DNA of 11,720 nt, taken from the NCBI GenBank assembly GCA_910588505.1, contig CAJUPQ010000096.1, forward strand, positions 1 to 11,720, in the 5' to 3' direction. Below, one piece after another: positions 1 to 6,598 of the stretch. The first letter of the stretch is position 1; each line of letters opens with the position of its first letter. This DNA comes from an uncultured Hungatella sp. GTDB taxonomy: Bacteria > Bacillota > Clostridia > Lachnospirales > Lachnospiraceae. Under the pieces are notes generated by a model. That model did no database searches and was not told where the DNA came from. It saw only the letters and a list, made by a program, of their open reading frames with translations. The position numbers and the translations under genes were made by a program.

Positions 1-1570
1 TACTCGCCTTCTTCCCTTTCCCCAACCGGCTAAACCCATGAAAATACACCAAAAACAACACCGTAGTCACAGTCCAAGTCAAAGGATAGCTAAACACCAC
101 CGTAGTGATCGTCCGTCTTAACGGCACCGCCGCCACGATCCACACCACCCGCAGGATACACACTCCCACCATAGTCAGGATCATAGGGATCCAGGAATCC
201 CCGATTCCTCTCAAAGCCCCGGAATAGATCTCAATGGTAACATAGGTAAAAAACGCAGGCACCAAAAAGCGCAGGATCTCCATCCCCTTTTTCAGCACCG
301 CCGGATCTGTGGTAAAGATCTCAAAGATATAAAATCCAAAATTATAAAGCACGCAGGACAAACACACAGCCGAAACCAACGTCATAGCCATGCATTCCCG
401 AATCCCTCTCCTGACCCGGTCCATTTTCCCCGCGCCGTAATTCTGCCCCACAAAGGTGGTGATGGAAATACCGAAGGCATTGATAATCATCCAGAACACG
501 CTGTCGATCTTCCCGTAAGCCGTCCAGGCCGCGATGGTGTCCGTGCCAAGGCTGTTAACACTTGACTGAATGATCACATTTGACAGGGAATACATCACCG
601 ACTGAAGCCCAGCCGGAAGTCCGATCCTAATGATCCTTGCAAGCATCCGCTTATCCAGCCGTATCTTAGAAAACGAAAGCCGGTACATCTCCCTGGTTCT
701 GGTCAACACCACCACCACAAACAGCGCGCTGGCGGTCTGGGATAAGATGGTGGCCAGGGCGGCTCCCGCCACTCCCATCCGCCAAAACACCACCAGGATC
801 ACATCCAGCACAATATTGGTGACGCATCCTGTGATCAGGAAAAACAGCGGTCTTTTGGAATCCCCCACGGCCCGCAGGATCCCGGACCCCATATTGTAGA
901 TCAGATTGGGGATCGTCCCCACAAAATAGATCCGTATGTAGAGTACCGCATACTCCATAATATCTTTTGGCGTCCCCATCATGGACAGCGCAGAAGGCAC
1001 CCCAAGGATTCCCACTACCATGATCCCCAGTCCGCACACCAGGGAAAACGCCACCGACGTGTGGACCGCGTATCCCACCTTGTCCGCCCTCTTTGCACCG
1101 TAAAACTGGGAAATAATCACCGTGGCTCCGGAGGCAAGGCCGACGAAAAAGCCTACCAGCAGATTGATCAACGTCCCGGTAGGCCCGCCTACGGCAGCCA
1201 GCGCCTCTTTTCCCACGAACTGTCCCACCACAATGGCGTCAACCGTATTGTACAGCTGCTGAAAAAACGTACCGAACAAAATGGGAAAGAAAAACAACAG
1301 CAGCTGTTTCCAGATGACGCCCTCCGTGATCTGGTTCTCCGAGCCGGCAGGTTCCGGCGCCTCTGTACCCTGCCCCTCTCCCCCCCGTCCCTCCATTCCG
1401 GGCTCCCGTGACATCTCCGCATTCCGGCGCCCCATCTCACCCTCTTCCGATTTCTGTGTACTCCGCCTTTTCCCACCGCCTTCTTCTTGGATCTGCGCGC
1501 TCCTCTTCCCCTCGCCGCCTTCTTCCACCTTCTCCATCTTACGCCTCTCTGCCTCAAAATCCCTTGGCAT
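1..1570 (-). CDS. MATE family multidrug exporter (C-terminus cut by window edge)
   Basis: This is an inner-membrane antiporter of the MATE family, which exports drugs or other organic cations in exchange for Na+ or H+. The reading frame is open from the ATG at 1570 to the window edge: 523 codons with no stop. Residues ~84-520 hold the MATE fold, starting IWKQLLLFFFPILFG, then FFQQLYNTVDAIVVGQFVG, and a second half beginning near RIIRIGLPAGLQSVMYSLSN. There are about 12 hydrophobic segments. A MATE protein is usually ~450 residues, so only a few C-terminal residues should be missing. Residues 1-80 are an unusual hydrophilic extension rich in Gly, Glu, Lys and Arg. The start at 1570 is chosen for GGGAGGAG at 1581-1588 with a 10-nt spacer, but in-frame ATGs at 1435, 1414 and 1396 are possible and would remove most of the extension. 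The gene lies 144 nt downstream of the FMN-bind-like gene, probably in the same operon. The family is certain; the substrate is unknown. Confidence 0.93.
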   Translation of the reverse strand, partial: MPRDFEAERRKMEKVEEGGEGKRSAQIQEEGGGKRRSTQKSEEGEMGRRNAEMSREPGMEGRGGEGQGTEAPEPAGSENQITEGVIWKQLLLFFFPILFGTFFQQLYNTVDAIVVGQFVGKEALAAVGGPTGTLINLLVGFFVGLASGATVIISQFYGAKRADKVGYAVHTSVAFSLVCGLGIMVVGILGVPSALSMMGTPKDIMEYAVLYIRIYFVGTIPNLIYNMGSGILRAVGDSKRPLFFLITGCVTNIVLDVILVVFWRMGVAGAALATILSQTASALFVVVVLTRTREMYRLSFSKIRLDKRMLARIIRIGLPAGLQSVMYSLSNVIIQSSVNSLGTDTIAAWTAYGKIDSVFWMIINAFGISITTFVGQNYGAGKMDRVRRGIRECMAMTLVSAVCLSCVLYNFGFYIFEIFTTDPAVLKKGMEILRFLVPAFFTYVTIEIYSGALRGIGDSWIPMILTMVGVCILRVVWIVAAVPLRRTITTVVFSYPLTWTVTTVLFLVYFHGFSRLGKGKKAS

Positions 1571-1714
1571 CTTGGTATCTCTCCTCCCTACATCATTCGC
1601 CTCTGTATCTTTCCTCTTTGTATCATTCTGCATCTTGCTTCACGGTGCCTTTATCTTCCGTTCCCTTGCCGTCCCCTACCCTTCCTCTGTACGCTCTCCT
1701 CCATGGCCAACCGC

Positions 1715-2152
1715 CTATTTCACCTTTGCCTTTTCCAAAGCCGTATCAATGGCATTGATCAGGGACTGGGACGTATAGCGCGTCTCCATAGAATACGACA
1801 GATCCGCAGTAGACTGTTTCTTCAAGATCTGATCCTCCAGATCTTCCATCACCGGCTGCATCAGTGGATACATAGTCGTAACCGCCTCATCCAGAGCCAC
1901 AAAAGACACGGCCTGAATCCTGTCAGCGTCCACCGCCACCTCCACGTTCAGATTCTGACTTCCCAGGGTAATGGAAGCGCTGTAGACTCCGGGTATGTAG
2001 GAAGCAGGCTGGGTGGTGGGAGCCGGATCACTCTGCCTTGGGCGGAACATGATGAGAAACAGCGTAATCAGCACAACTGCCAGCCCTAAAAATACGGCTG
2101 TGTAGATCAGCTCCTTCATTTTCAGCACTACGATTCTTGTTTTCGAACTCAT
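1715..2152 (-). CDS. Membrane-anchored FMN-bind-like small protein
   Basis: This is a 145-residue protein with one N-terminal membrane segment (about residues 13-36), a Pro/Thr linker (40-52) and an outside-facing domain. The domain starts YIPGVYSASITLGSQNLNV and ends TSQSLINAIDTALEKA, which resembles the FMN_bind fold seen in RnfG/NqrC-type electron carriers. In classical members FMN is attached covalently to the Thr of an SGAT-like motif. Here the matching place reads SMET (121-124), so covalent flavin binding is doubtful. The start at 2152 is chosen because GGAGGT (2157-2162) lies just upstream; an ATG at 2167 in the same frame has no ribosome binding site. It is the first gene of a leftward pair with the MATE exporter and is divergent from the TetR regulator. 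I infer a role linked to efflux or envelope redox state. The domain call rests on memory of the family, not on a search. Confidence 0.8.
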   Translation of the reverse strand: MSSKTRIVVLKMKELIYTAVFLGLAVVLITLFLIMFRPRQSDPAPTTQPASYIPGVYSASITLGSQNLNVEVAVDADRIQAVSFVALDEAVTTMYPLMQPVMEDLEDQILKKQSTADLSYSMETRYTSQSLINAIDTALEKAKVK

Positions 2153-2156
2153 ATGG

Positions 2157-2162
2157 ACCTCC
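2157..2162 (-). promoter_or_regulatory. Ribosome binding site deciding the FMN-bind-like start
   Basis: GGAGGT on the minus strand, 4 nt before the ATG at 2152. It rules out the longer start at 2167, which would place this site inside the coding sequence. Confidence 0.75.
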
Positions 2163-2315
2163 ATCATTTATTTACTACAATCTATTATGGAGGAGTCCGG
2201 ATTATTCTATATTCCAGCAACACTTTCCGCATTCAAAATACTCCCTGGTCACGCCCGCGTCTCCCACCGTGCCAGTCCCTCGGGACCCAAAATCCCCAAA
2301 CATCGCCATCCCCAC

Positions 2316-2344
2316 TTGACATAGAACATGTTCAATGCTAATCT
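2316..2344 (+). promoter_or_regulatory. Candidate promoter for the TetR gene
   Basis: A perfect -35 box TTGACA (2316-2321) is followed 17 bp later by TAATCT (2339-2344), a weak -10. The palindromic operator fills the spacer, so bound repressor would block RNA polymerase, which would fit autorepression. The leader to the ATG at 2441 would be about 90 nt. Confidence 0.4.
2320..2337. promoter_or_regulatory. Probable TetR operator (near-perfect palindrome)
   Basis: CATAGAACATGTTCAATG is an 18-bp inverted repeat. The inner 10 bp GAACATGTTC is a perfect palindrome, and only one symmetric base pair of the 18 bp fails to match. TetR-family dimers bind palindromes of about this size, usually near their own divergent promoter. 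This one lies in the intergenic region between the TetR gene and the leftward FMN-bind-like/MATE pair. It falls inside the spacer of a candidate rightward promoter and just downstream of a leftward TATAAT. A second, weaker symmetry (TCTA...TAGA) spans 2342-2355. Binding by the neighbouring TetR protein is inferred from position. Confidence 0.55.
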
Positions 2345-2347
2345 AAA

Positions 2348-2353
2348 ATTATA
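2348..2353 (-). promoter_or_regulatory. Candidate -10 box for the FMN-bind-like/MATE operon
   Basis: A perfect TATAAT reads leftwards here. No good -35 box is seen 16-18 bp upstream (CGGGAA at 17 bp), so the promoter may need an activator or may lie elsewhere. If used, transcription would start near 2341 and the 2320-2337 palindrome would cover the first transcribed bases, a normal position for repression. Confidence 0.35.
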
Positions 2354-2425
2354 GAACAAACTGAAACCTATTCCCGCCAGGATTCCCATCCCCGGCGTCC
2401 TTTGGTCCATCACAAACCATTACCC

Positions 2426-2431
2426 AGGAGG
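2426..2431 (+). promoter_or_regulatory. Ribosome binding site deciding the TetR start
   Basis: AGGAGG with a 9-nt spacer to the ATG at 2441. It excludes the upstream in-frame TTG at 2402, which would add 13 residues and has no such site. Confidence 0.8.
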
Positions 2432-2440
2432 ACACATTCC

Positions 2441-3136
2441 ATGGAAAAAAACGACAAGTACAAACACATTTTCTGCATCTCCCACCAGCTGTTTCTGACT
2501 CAGGGCTACGAGGCCACTACCATCCGCCAAGTCTCCGACCAGGCCGGTGTAAGCTTAGGCCTGACCAACCACTTTTTTCACTCCAAGGAGTCCTTAGCCT
2601 GCCAGATCCTGTCCATGATCTCAGCCTACAGCTCCCTGTTCTGCAGCGTCAGCCACCCCTGCACAGATCCCCTGCACCGCCATGTCCTGGCTCTGCGGGT
2701 CCGCATCCTCTACCTGATGGGCAGCAGCTATCAGAAGTTCTATCTGGACACCCTAAAGCAGGACATCCTCTTTGCCAAATTGGAAAAGACCCCCGGCCGG
2801 ATCTTCTACCAGCTGGCGGATCTCTATCGCTTTCCCGCAGACGACGACCTGTTTCTGCTCTACGGCGTCTACACGCCCTACAACTATGAAAAAACCCTGA
2901 TCCTTGGCAGGGAGAGCGGACTTTTCTCCACCATCCCTTTAGAGGACATCCCCGACTACATAGCCATCAGTTCCTTTGAACATTTCGTGGCCCAGGATAT
3001 CCTAAACCAGGCGCTTACATACGCCCGCCAGGCCACAGACACCGTCTTAAGCCGGATGCCCCCCAGGATCCCGGACGACTTTGTGCAAAACCACATCAAA
3101 GAGCGGCCATCATCTCTTAATCCAGATAAAGTGTAA
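2441..3136 (+). CDS. TetR/AcrR family transcriptional regulator
   Basis: This 231-residue DNA-binding repressor is the only rightward gene in the window. The N-terminal TetR domain is clear: residues 15-52 read as helix 1 (FLTQGYEATT), then the helix-turn-helix around IRQVSDQAGVSLGLTNHFF (28-46), then HSKESL, the conserved start of the next helix. The remaining ~175 residues form a helical ligand-binding and dimer domain that is not conserved enough to name a ligand. In this family, ligand binding releases the repressor from its operator. The gene is divergent from the FMN-bind-like/MATE pair, and the shared region holds a palindrome, so it most likely represses both itself and the efflux genes. 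The C-terminus ends in a polar tail (about 218-231). No terminator with a T-run follows; the next element is a large palindrome. Confidence 0.93.
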   Translation: MEKNDKYKHIFCISHQLFLTQGYEATTIRQVSDQAGVSLGLTNHFFHSKESLACQILSMISAYSSLFCSVSHPCTDPLHRHVLALRVRILYLMGSSYQKFYLDTLKQDILFAKLEKTPGRIFYQLADLYRFPADDDLFLLYGVYTPYNYEKTLILGRESGLFSTIPLEDIPDYIAISSFEHFVAQDILNQALTYARQATDTVLSRMPPRIPDDFVQNHIKERPSSLNPDKV

Positions 3137-3146
3137 CTTTAAGTTC

Positions 3147-3266
3147 ATCATATTAGTGTATTGTTTAGTGAGCATGGGGGCGAGGGGGGTGTCGTGAAGC
3201 CAGGGAGGGAAGGGAGGCATCACGACAACCTCCGCCTTTGCTCACTAAATTATACACCAATTTAAT
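3147..3266. repeat. Large imperfect palindrome with a G-rich tip between convergent genes
   Basis: The outer arms 3147-3173 and 3240-3266 pair at 22 of 27 positions, including 10 unbroken pairs at GTTTAGTGAGC/GCTCACTAAAT. Inner arms TGTCGTGAAGCC (3190-3201) and GGCATCACGACA (3216-3227) pair at 11 of 12. Between them, G-runs (3176-3180 and 3184-3189) face ACCTCCGCC, so almost the whole 120 nt can fold into one rod. The 14-nt tip is AGGGAGGGAAGGGA. It lies between the end of the TetR gene and the end of the last ABC ATPase gene, so it may act as a two-way transcription barrier. Neither end has a T-run next to the stem, so it is not a standard terminator. It could equally be a copy of a dispersed palindromic repeat. 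A six-T run (3285-3290, minus strand) follows the ATPase gene, but only a weak stem precedes it. Confidence 0.65.
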
Positions 3267-3332
3267 AATTTCCCCACTCCTTTCAAAAAACTACCCCTGT
3301 ATCTCGCCCACCAGCCTCAGGATCTTCCCCCC

Positions 3333-4313
3333 TCACTCCCCAGCCATATGACACGCCACCTTCCGTTCTCCCACATTTCTCAGCTCCGGCTCTCTCTGCC
3401 CGCACACCTCCTTCGCATAGGGACAGCGGGTGCGGAACCGGCAGCCGGAAGGCGGGTTCACCGCGCTGGGGATCTCGCCTGTAAGGATCTCCTGTCCTTT
3501 ATGCCCCTTCTCCGGGTCCATGCTTGGCACTGCCCTAAGCAAAAACCTGGTGTAGGGGTGCAGAGGATCCCCGTAGATCTCCTCCGTCTTCCCAATCTCG
3601 CACACCTTTCCCAGAAACATGACGCAGATCCGGTCAGAAATATAATGGACCACCCCCAGGTCGTGGGAGATAAACAGGTAGGTCAGCTTAAACTGCTCCT
3701 GCAGATCTTTCAGAAGATTTAAGATCTGGGACTGGATAGACACATCCAGAGCCGACACCGGCTCATCGCACACCATAAGCCTTGGATTCAATGCCAATGC
3801 CCTGGCAATGCCGATCCGCTGTCTCTGGCCGCCGCTAAATTGGTGGGGATACCGGTCGATCAGCTCCGGCCGGATGCCGACCATGCCCATCAGCTCCCTC
3901 ACCCGTTTCTCCCGCTCCTCTTTGCTCTTACAAACCTTGTGGGTCACAAGAGGTTCCTCGATGATACGCCGCGCCTTCATCCTTGGATCCAGGCTGGCAT
4001 AAGGGTCCTGAAAGATCATCTGGATCTTCTGGTAGACCCGGCTCATCTCCCTGTCCGAATACCCTGTAATATCCTGACCCTCAAAAAAGAGCTGGCCTTT
4101 TGTAGGCTCAATAAGCCGCGTCATCATCCGCCCCAGCGTGCTTTTCCCGCACCCGGACTCCCCCACAAGGCTTAAGGTCTCCCCGGCAAAGATCTGAAGA
4201 TCCACGCCGCTAACCGCATGAACCACCTGTTTTCCACGGATGCCGAAACTATTTTTCAGCGGATACTCCTTGGTCAGGTTTCGGGTTTCCAAAAGGATCT
4301 CTCTTTCGCTCAT
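3333..4313 (-). CDS. dppF: Peptide/nickel-class ABC importer ATPase, DppF/OppF type
   Basis: This 326-residue cytoplasmic ATPase is one of the two that power the importer. It has a full set of motifs: Walker A GESGCGKST (51-59), Q-loop Gln102 in FQDPYASLDP, signature FSGGQRQR (159-166), Walker B VCDEP (181-185, catalytic Glu184) and H-loop His217. The C-terminal oligo_HPY region holds four Cys (291, 297, 304, 321) in the GCRFxxRCPYA pattern. In relatives these can hold a 4Fe-4S cluster. The long loop EYPLKNSFGIRGKQVVHAVS near the N-terminus and the LDPRMK motif point to the F-type rather than the D-type subunit. Its ATG overlaps the stop of the D-type gene by 4 nt, which suggests translational coupling. 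Last gene of the operon. The choice of dpp over opp is at family level; the substrate is not proven. Confidence 0.95.
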   Translation of the reverse strand: MSEREILLETRNLTKEYPLKNSFGIRGKQVVHAVSGVDLQIFAGETLSLVGESGCGKSTLGRMMTRLIEPTKGQLFFEGQDITGYSDREMSRVYQKIQMIFQDPYASLDPRMKARRIIEEPLVTHKVCKSKEEREKRVRELMGMVGIRPELIDRYPHQFSGGQRQRIGIARALALNPRLMVCDEPVSALDVSIQSQILNLLKDLQEQFKLTYLFISHDLGVVHYISDRICVMFLGKVCEIGKTEEIYGDPLHPYTRFLLRAVPSMDPEKGHKGQEILTGEIPSAVNPPSGCRFRTRCPYAKEVCGQREPELRNVGERKVACHMAGE

Positions 4314-5299
4314 GGCCGCTTCTCCCCCTTCCCCTGGTCAAATAAAAAGCACCGCGCAAAATGCCCCGGCGACGCCTCATAGATCTGGGGCTCCTCCTCA
4401 AAGCACCTGGCCATGGAATACTGGCACCTTGGACAGAACCGGCACCCCTTTGGCAGATGGAGCATGCTTGGCACCATGCCTCTGATATTGTACAGCCGCT
4501 CCTTTGACTTCATGTCAGGCACTGAGCGCATAAGCCCGTCTGTGTAGGGGTGGCATACATGTTTAAAAATCTCCCGGACCGTCCCGCTCTCCATAACCTT
4601 TCCTGCGTACATTACGTACAGCCTGGTGCAAAATTGGGCCACCACCCCCAGATTATGGGTGATCATCATCACCGCTGTCCCCTTGTCCTCCTGCAGATCC
4701 TTCATCAGACGAAGGATCTGGGCCTCAATGGTCACATCCAGGGCCGTGGTGGGCTCATCCGCGATCAAAAGGCCAGGGTCGCACACCATAGCCATGGCGA
4801 TCATCACCCTCTGGCGCAGGCCGCCGGACAGCTGATGGGGATACTCCCCATACCGCTTTGGCGCGTCCGGAATTCCCACCAGCTGAAACATCTGGATGAC
4901 CCGCTCCTTTGCCTGGGAACGGCTCATACCCTTATTGTGGAGCAGAAGCGCCTCCCTCACCTGCCTTCCCACGGTGATCACCGGGTTTAAGCTTGTCATA
5001 GGCTCCTGAAAGATCATGGAAATGCGGTTTCCCATCAATTTCCTCCTGTCTTTTGCCGTCATAGCCAGAAGCTCCTGCCCGTCAAACACGATGCTGCCGC
5101 CGTCCACCTTGCCCGGCTTCTTCAAAAGCCCCATCAGCGACATGGCGGTCATGCTCTTGCCGCATCCCGACTCGCCTACGATCCCCACGCTCTCACCGGC
5201 CTCAATCTCTATGCTGACCCCGTCAACCGCCCGCACCAGCCCGTCCCTGGTGTAGAACGTGGTGTGAAGGTCCTCGATCTGTAACAATGCGTCTCCCAT
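4310..5299 (-). CDS. dppD: Peptide/nickel-class ABC importer ATPase, DppD/OppD type
   Basis: This 329-residue ATPase is the partner of the F-type subunit. Motifs are Walker A GESGCGKS (42-49), Q-loop Gln98 (FQEPMTSLNP, typical of D-type), signature LSGGLRQR (157-164, with Leu where Met is usual), Walker B LLIADEP (177-183, Glu182) and H-loop His215. The C-terminal domain carries Cys 286, 292, 299 and 317, matching the four conserved Cys of oligo_HPY domains, plus an extra Cys289. An iron-sulfur cluster is possible, as in some DppD proteins. The start at 5299 is preceded by AAAGGA (5311-5316) with an 11-nt spacer, and this site lies inside the last unit of a tandem repeat. A 326-nt gap with no gene separates it from the permease C gene, which is unusually wide for this operon type. 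Confidence 0.95.
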   Translation of the reverse strand: MGDALLQIEDLHTTFYTRDGLVRAVDGVSIEIEAGESVGIVGESGCGKSMTAMSLMGLLKKPGKVDGGSIVFDGQELLAMTAKDRRKLMGNRISMIFQEPMTSLNPVITVGRQVREALLLHNKGMSRSQAKERVIQMFQLVGIPDAPKRYGEYPHQLSGGLRQRVMIAMAMVCDPGLLIADEPTTALDVTIEAQILRLMKDLQEDKGTAVMMITHNLGVVAQFCTRLYVMYAGKVMESGTVREIFKHVCHPYTDGLMRSVPDMKSKERLYNIRGMVPSMLHLPKGCRFCPRCQYSMARCFEEEPQIYEASPGHFARCFLFDQGKGEKRP

Positions 5300-5308
5300 G
5301 GTATCTGT

Positions 5309-5518
5309 ATTCCTTTCCCTGACTTTCCTGTCCGGTCCTTTTTATCTGCCTATCCCGTTTTCCCAGCCAAAAAACCTGACCTTTCATTCCTTCCCGACTG
5401 TCACATTCCCCTGTCCGGCTCTTTTTTATCTGCCTATCCTGTCTTCCCAGCTCAAAACCTGGCATTTCATTCCTTCCCGACTGTCACATTCCCCTGTCCG
5501 GCCCTTTTATCTGCCTTC
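5309..5518 (-). repeat. Tandem repeat (~80 bp, about 2.5 copies) upstream of dppD
   Basis: Read leftwards, three copies follow each other: a partial one (5518-5469), a full 83-bp unit (5468-5386) and a 77-bp unit (5385-5309) that lacks about 6 bp. Shared blocks are GGCAGATAAAA, CCGGACAGG and GGGAAGGAAT, and in the two full units CAGGTTTT and GGCAGATA as well. Each unit ends in a purine-rich GGGAAGGAAT-like ribosome-binding motif. In the unit next to dppD this motif (GGGAAAGGAAT) acts as the gene's real ribosome binding site. The repeat therefore looks like amplification of the dppD leader. A small frame through it (minus strand, start 5465) has no family features and runs into dppD, so I treat the repeat as non-coding. 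Confidence 0.85.
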
Positions 5519-5625
5519 CATGGGCTTTCGCTATATACCGGCAAGCGCCGCTGCCCTCTCCTCAACTTCACCACACACCGACAGCGCGGCCTGCCGTCCA
5601 CCCGTCTTCCTCCCACATCTCCTGC
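5519..5625. other. Rest of the dppC-dppD gap: nothing recognised
   Basis: Together with the tandem repeat this completes a 326-nt gene-free stretch inside the operon. I see no promoter with two good boxes, no strong hairpin and no open frame with family features. The minus strand is purine-rich, as in the repeat. Confidence 0.5.
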
Positions 5626-6597
5626 CTACCTCCCATGGGGATCCATCACATCTCTCAGCCCGTCCCCCAAAAAGTTCAGGGCCAGCACCATGATCAGGAT
5701 GGCAAGGCTTGGAAAAATCAGCATCCAAGGGCTTGACTGGGCAAATGTTCTGGCCTGGGACACCATAAGCCCCCAGCTGGAATCCGGCGGCTGGGTCCCC
5801 ACTCCCAGAAAGCTTAAATTGGCCTCCGACAGAATGGCGTCGGGAATGTTCAGGGTAAACAAAACGATCAGAGACGGCAGACAGTTGGGTAAAATGTGCC
5901 GAAACATGATGGTCCATTTCCCCACGCCCATGCCTTTTGCCGCCTCCACAAACTCCTGCTCCCGGATGGACAATGTCTGGGACCGGACCACCCTGGCTGT
6001 CTTCGCCCACCCGATCATGGACAAGGCGATAAAGATATTGGTGGTGGTGGCCCCTAAGGTGTACATCACCACCATAGCCAGCACAATGGAGGGAAACGCC
6101 AGCACAATGTCAGCCAGGCGCATGATCACCGCCTCCATCTGCCGTATATAACCGGAAACCATGCCCAGGACAATGCCGATGGCCATGGAAATGGCAGTGG
6201 GGATCACTCCCACCAGAAGGGACACCCGCCCTCCGTAGAGGATCCGGGTAAAAATATCCCTCCCCAGCTCATCCGTGCCGCACCAGTGGGCAGCCGACGG
6301 CGGAAGAAGCCGCTCCATCAGATTCACCCCGTTTGGATCGTAGACCGTCAGCTTATCCGCGAAAATAATGGCAAAGGCCATAACAGCCAGCACCAACCCG
6401 CTGACAGCCGCCGCCTTGTTCTCCCTGCACATATGTAACAGCTTTGTCCTTATGGTGTCCGGCTTTGGCAGATACAAAAGCTCCTCCTCCTCCATCTGCC
6501 AGACGGCCTCCATCCGCTCCTGGGGAGAAAACTGCTCTTTCACACCGTCCACAGCCACCCTTGCCGCCAGAGACGCGGCCTGCTCAAATGAAGCCAT
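5626..6597 (-). CDS. dppC: Peptide/nickel-class ABC importer permease, DppC type
   Basis: This 323-residue inner-membrane permease is one of two that form the channel. Residues 1-62 are a cytoplasmic tail with a Glu-rich patch (MEEEEL, 35-40). A first membrane segment (~63-80) is followed by the DppC/OppC hallmark HWCGTDELGRDIFTRILYGG (105-124). Further segments follow, then the EAA loop that docks onto the ATPases (EFVEAAKGMGVGKWTIMFRH, 215-234), and the end GDGLRDVMDP. The start at 6597 is chosen for GGGAGGA (6605-6611) with a 7-nt spacer. An in-frame ATG at 6633 would overlap the preceding gene by 35 nt and has no comparable site. It begins one base after the stop of the permease B gene, so the two are surely co-transcribed. 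Confidence 0.95.
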   Translation of the reverse strand: MASFEQAASLAARVAVDGVKEQFSPQERMEAVWQMEEEELLYLPKPDTIRTKLLHMCRENKAAAVSGLVLAVMAFAIIFADKLTVYDPNGVNLMERLLPPSAAHWCGTDELGRDIFTRILYGGRVSLLVGVIPTAISMAIGIVLGMVSGYIRQMEAVIMRLADIVLAFPSIVLAMVVMYTLGATTTNIFIALSMIGWAKTARVVRSQTLSIREQEFVEAAKGMGVGKWTIMFRHILPNCLPSLIVLFTLNIPDAILSEANLSFLGVGTQPPDSSWGLMVSQARTFAQSSPWMLIFPSLAILIMVLALNFLGDGLRDVMDPHGR

Positions 6598-6598
6598 G

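Noticed and set aside
1281..2089. Overlapping plus-strand open frames of 165 and 200 codons, rich in Pro, Ser and Leu.
   Set aside because: They are the complement of the purine-rich minus strand over the MATE and FMN-bind-like genes, are low in complexity and lack good ribosome binding sites.
2402..2440. A TTG start for the TetR gene 13 codons upstream.
   Set aside because: AGGAGG at 2426-2431 lies inside that extension and is correctly spaced for the ATG at 2441.
5223..5465. An 80-codon minus-strand frame running through the tandem repeat into dppD.
   Set aside because: It overlaps the start of dppD in another frame, its repeats only mirror the DNA repeat, and it has no family features.
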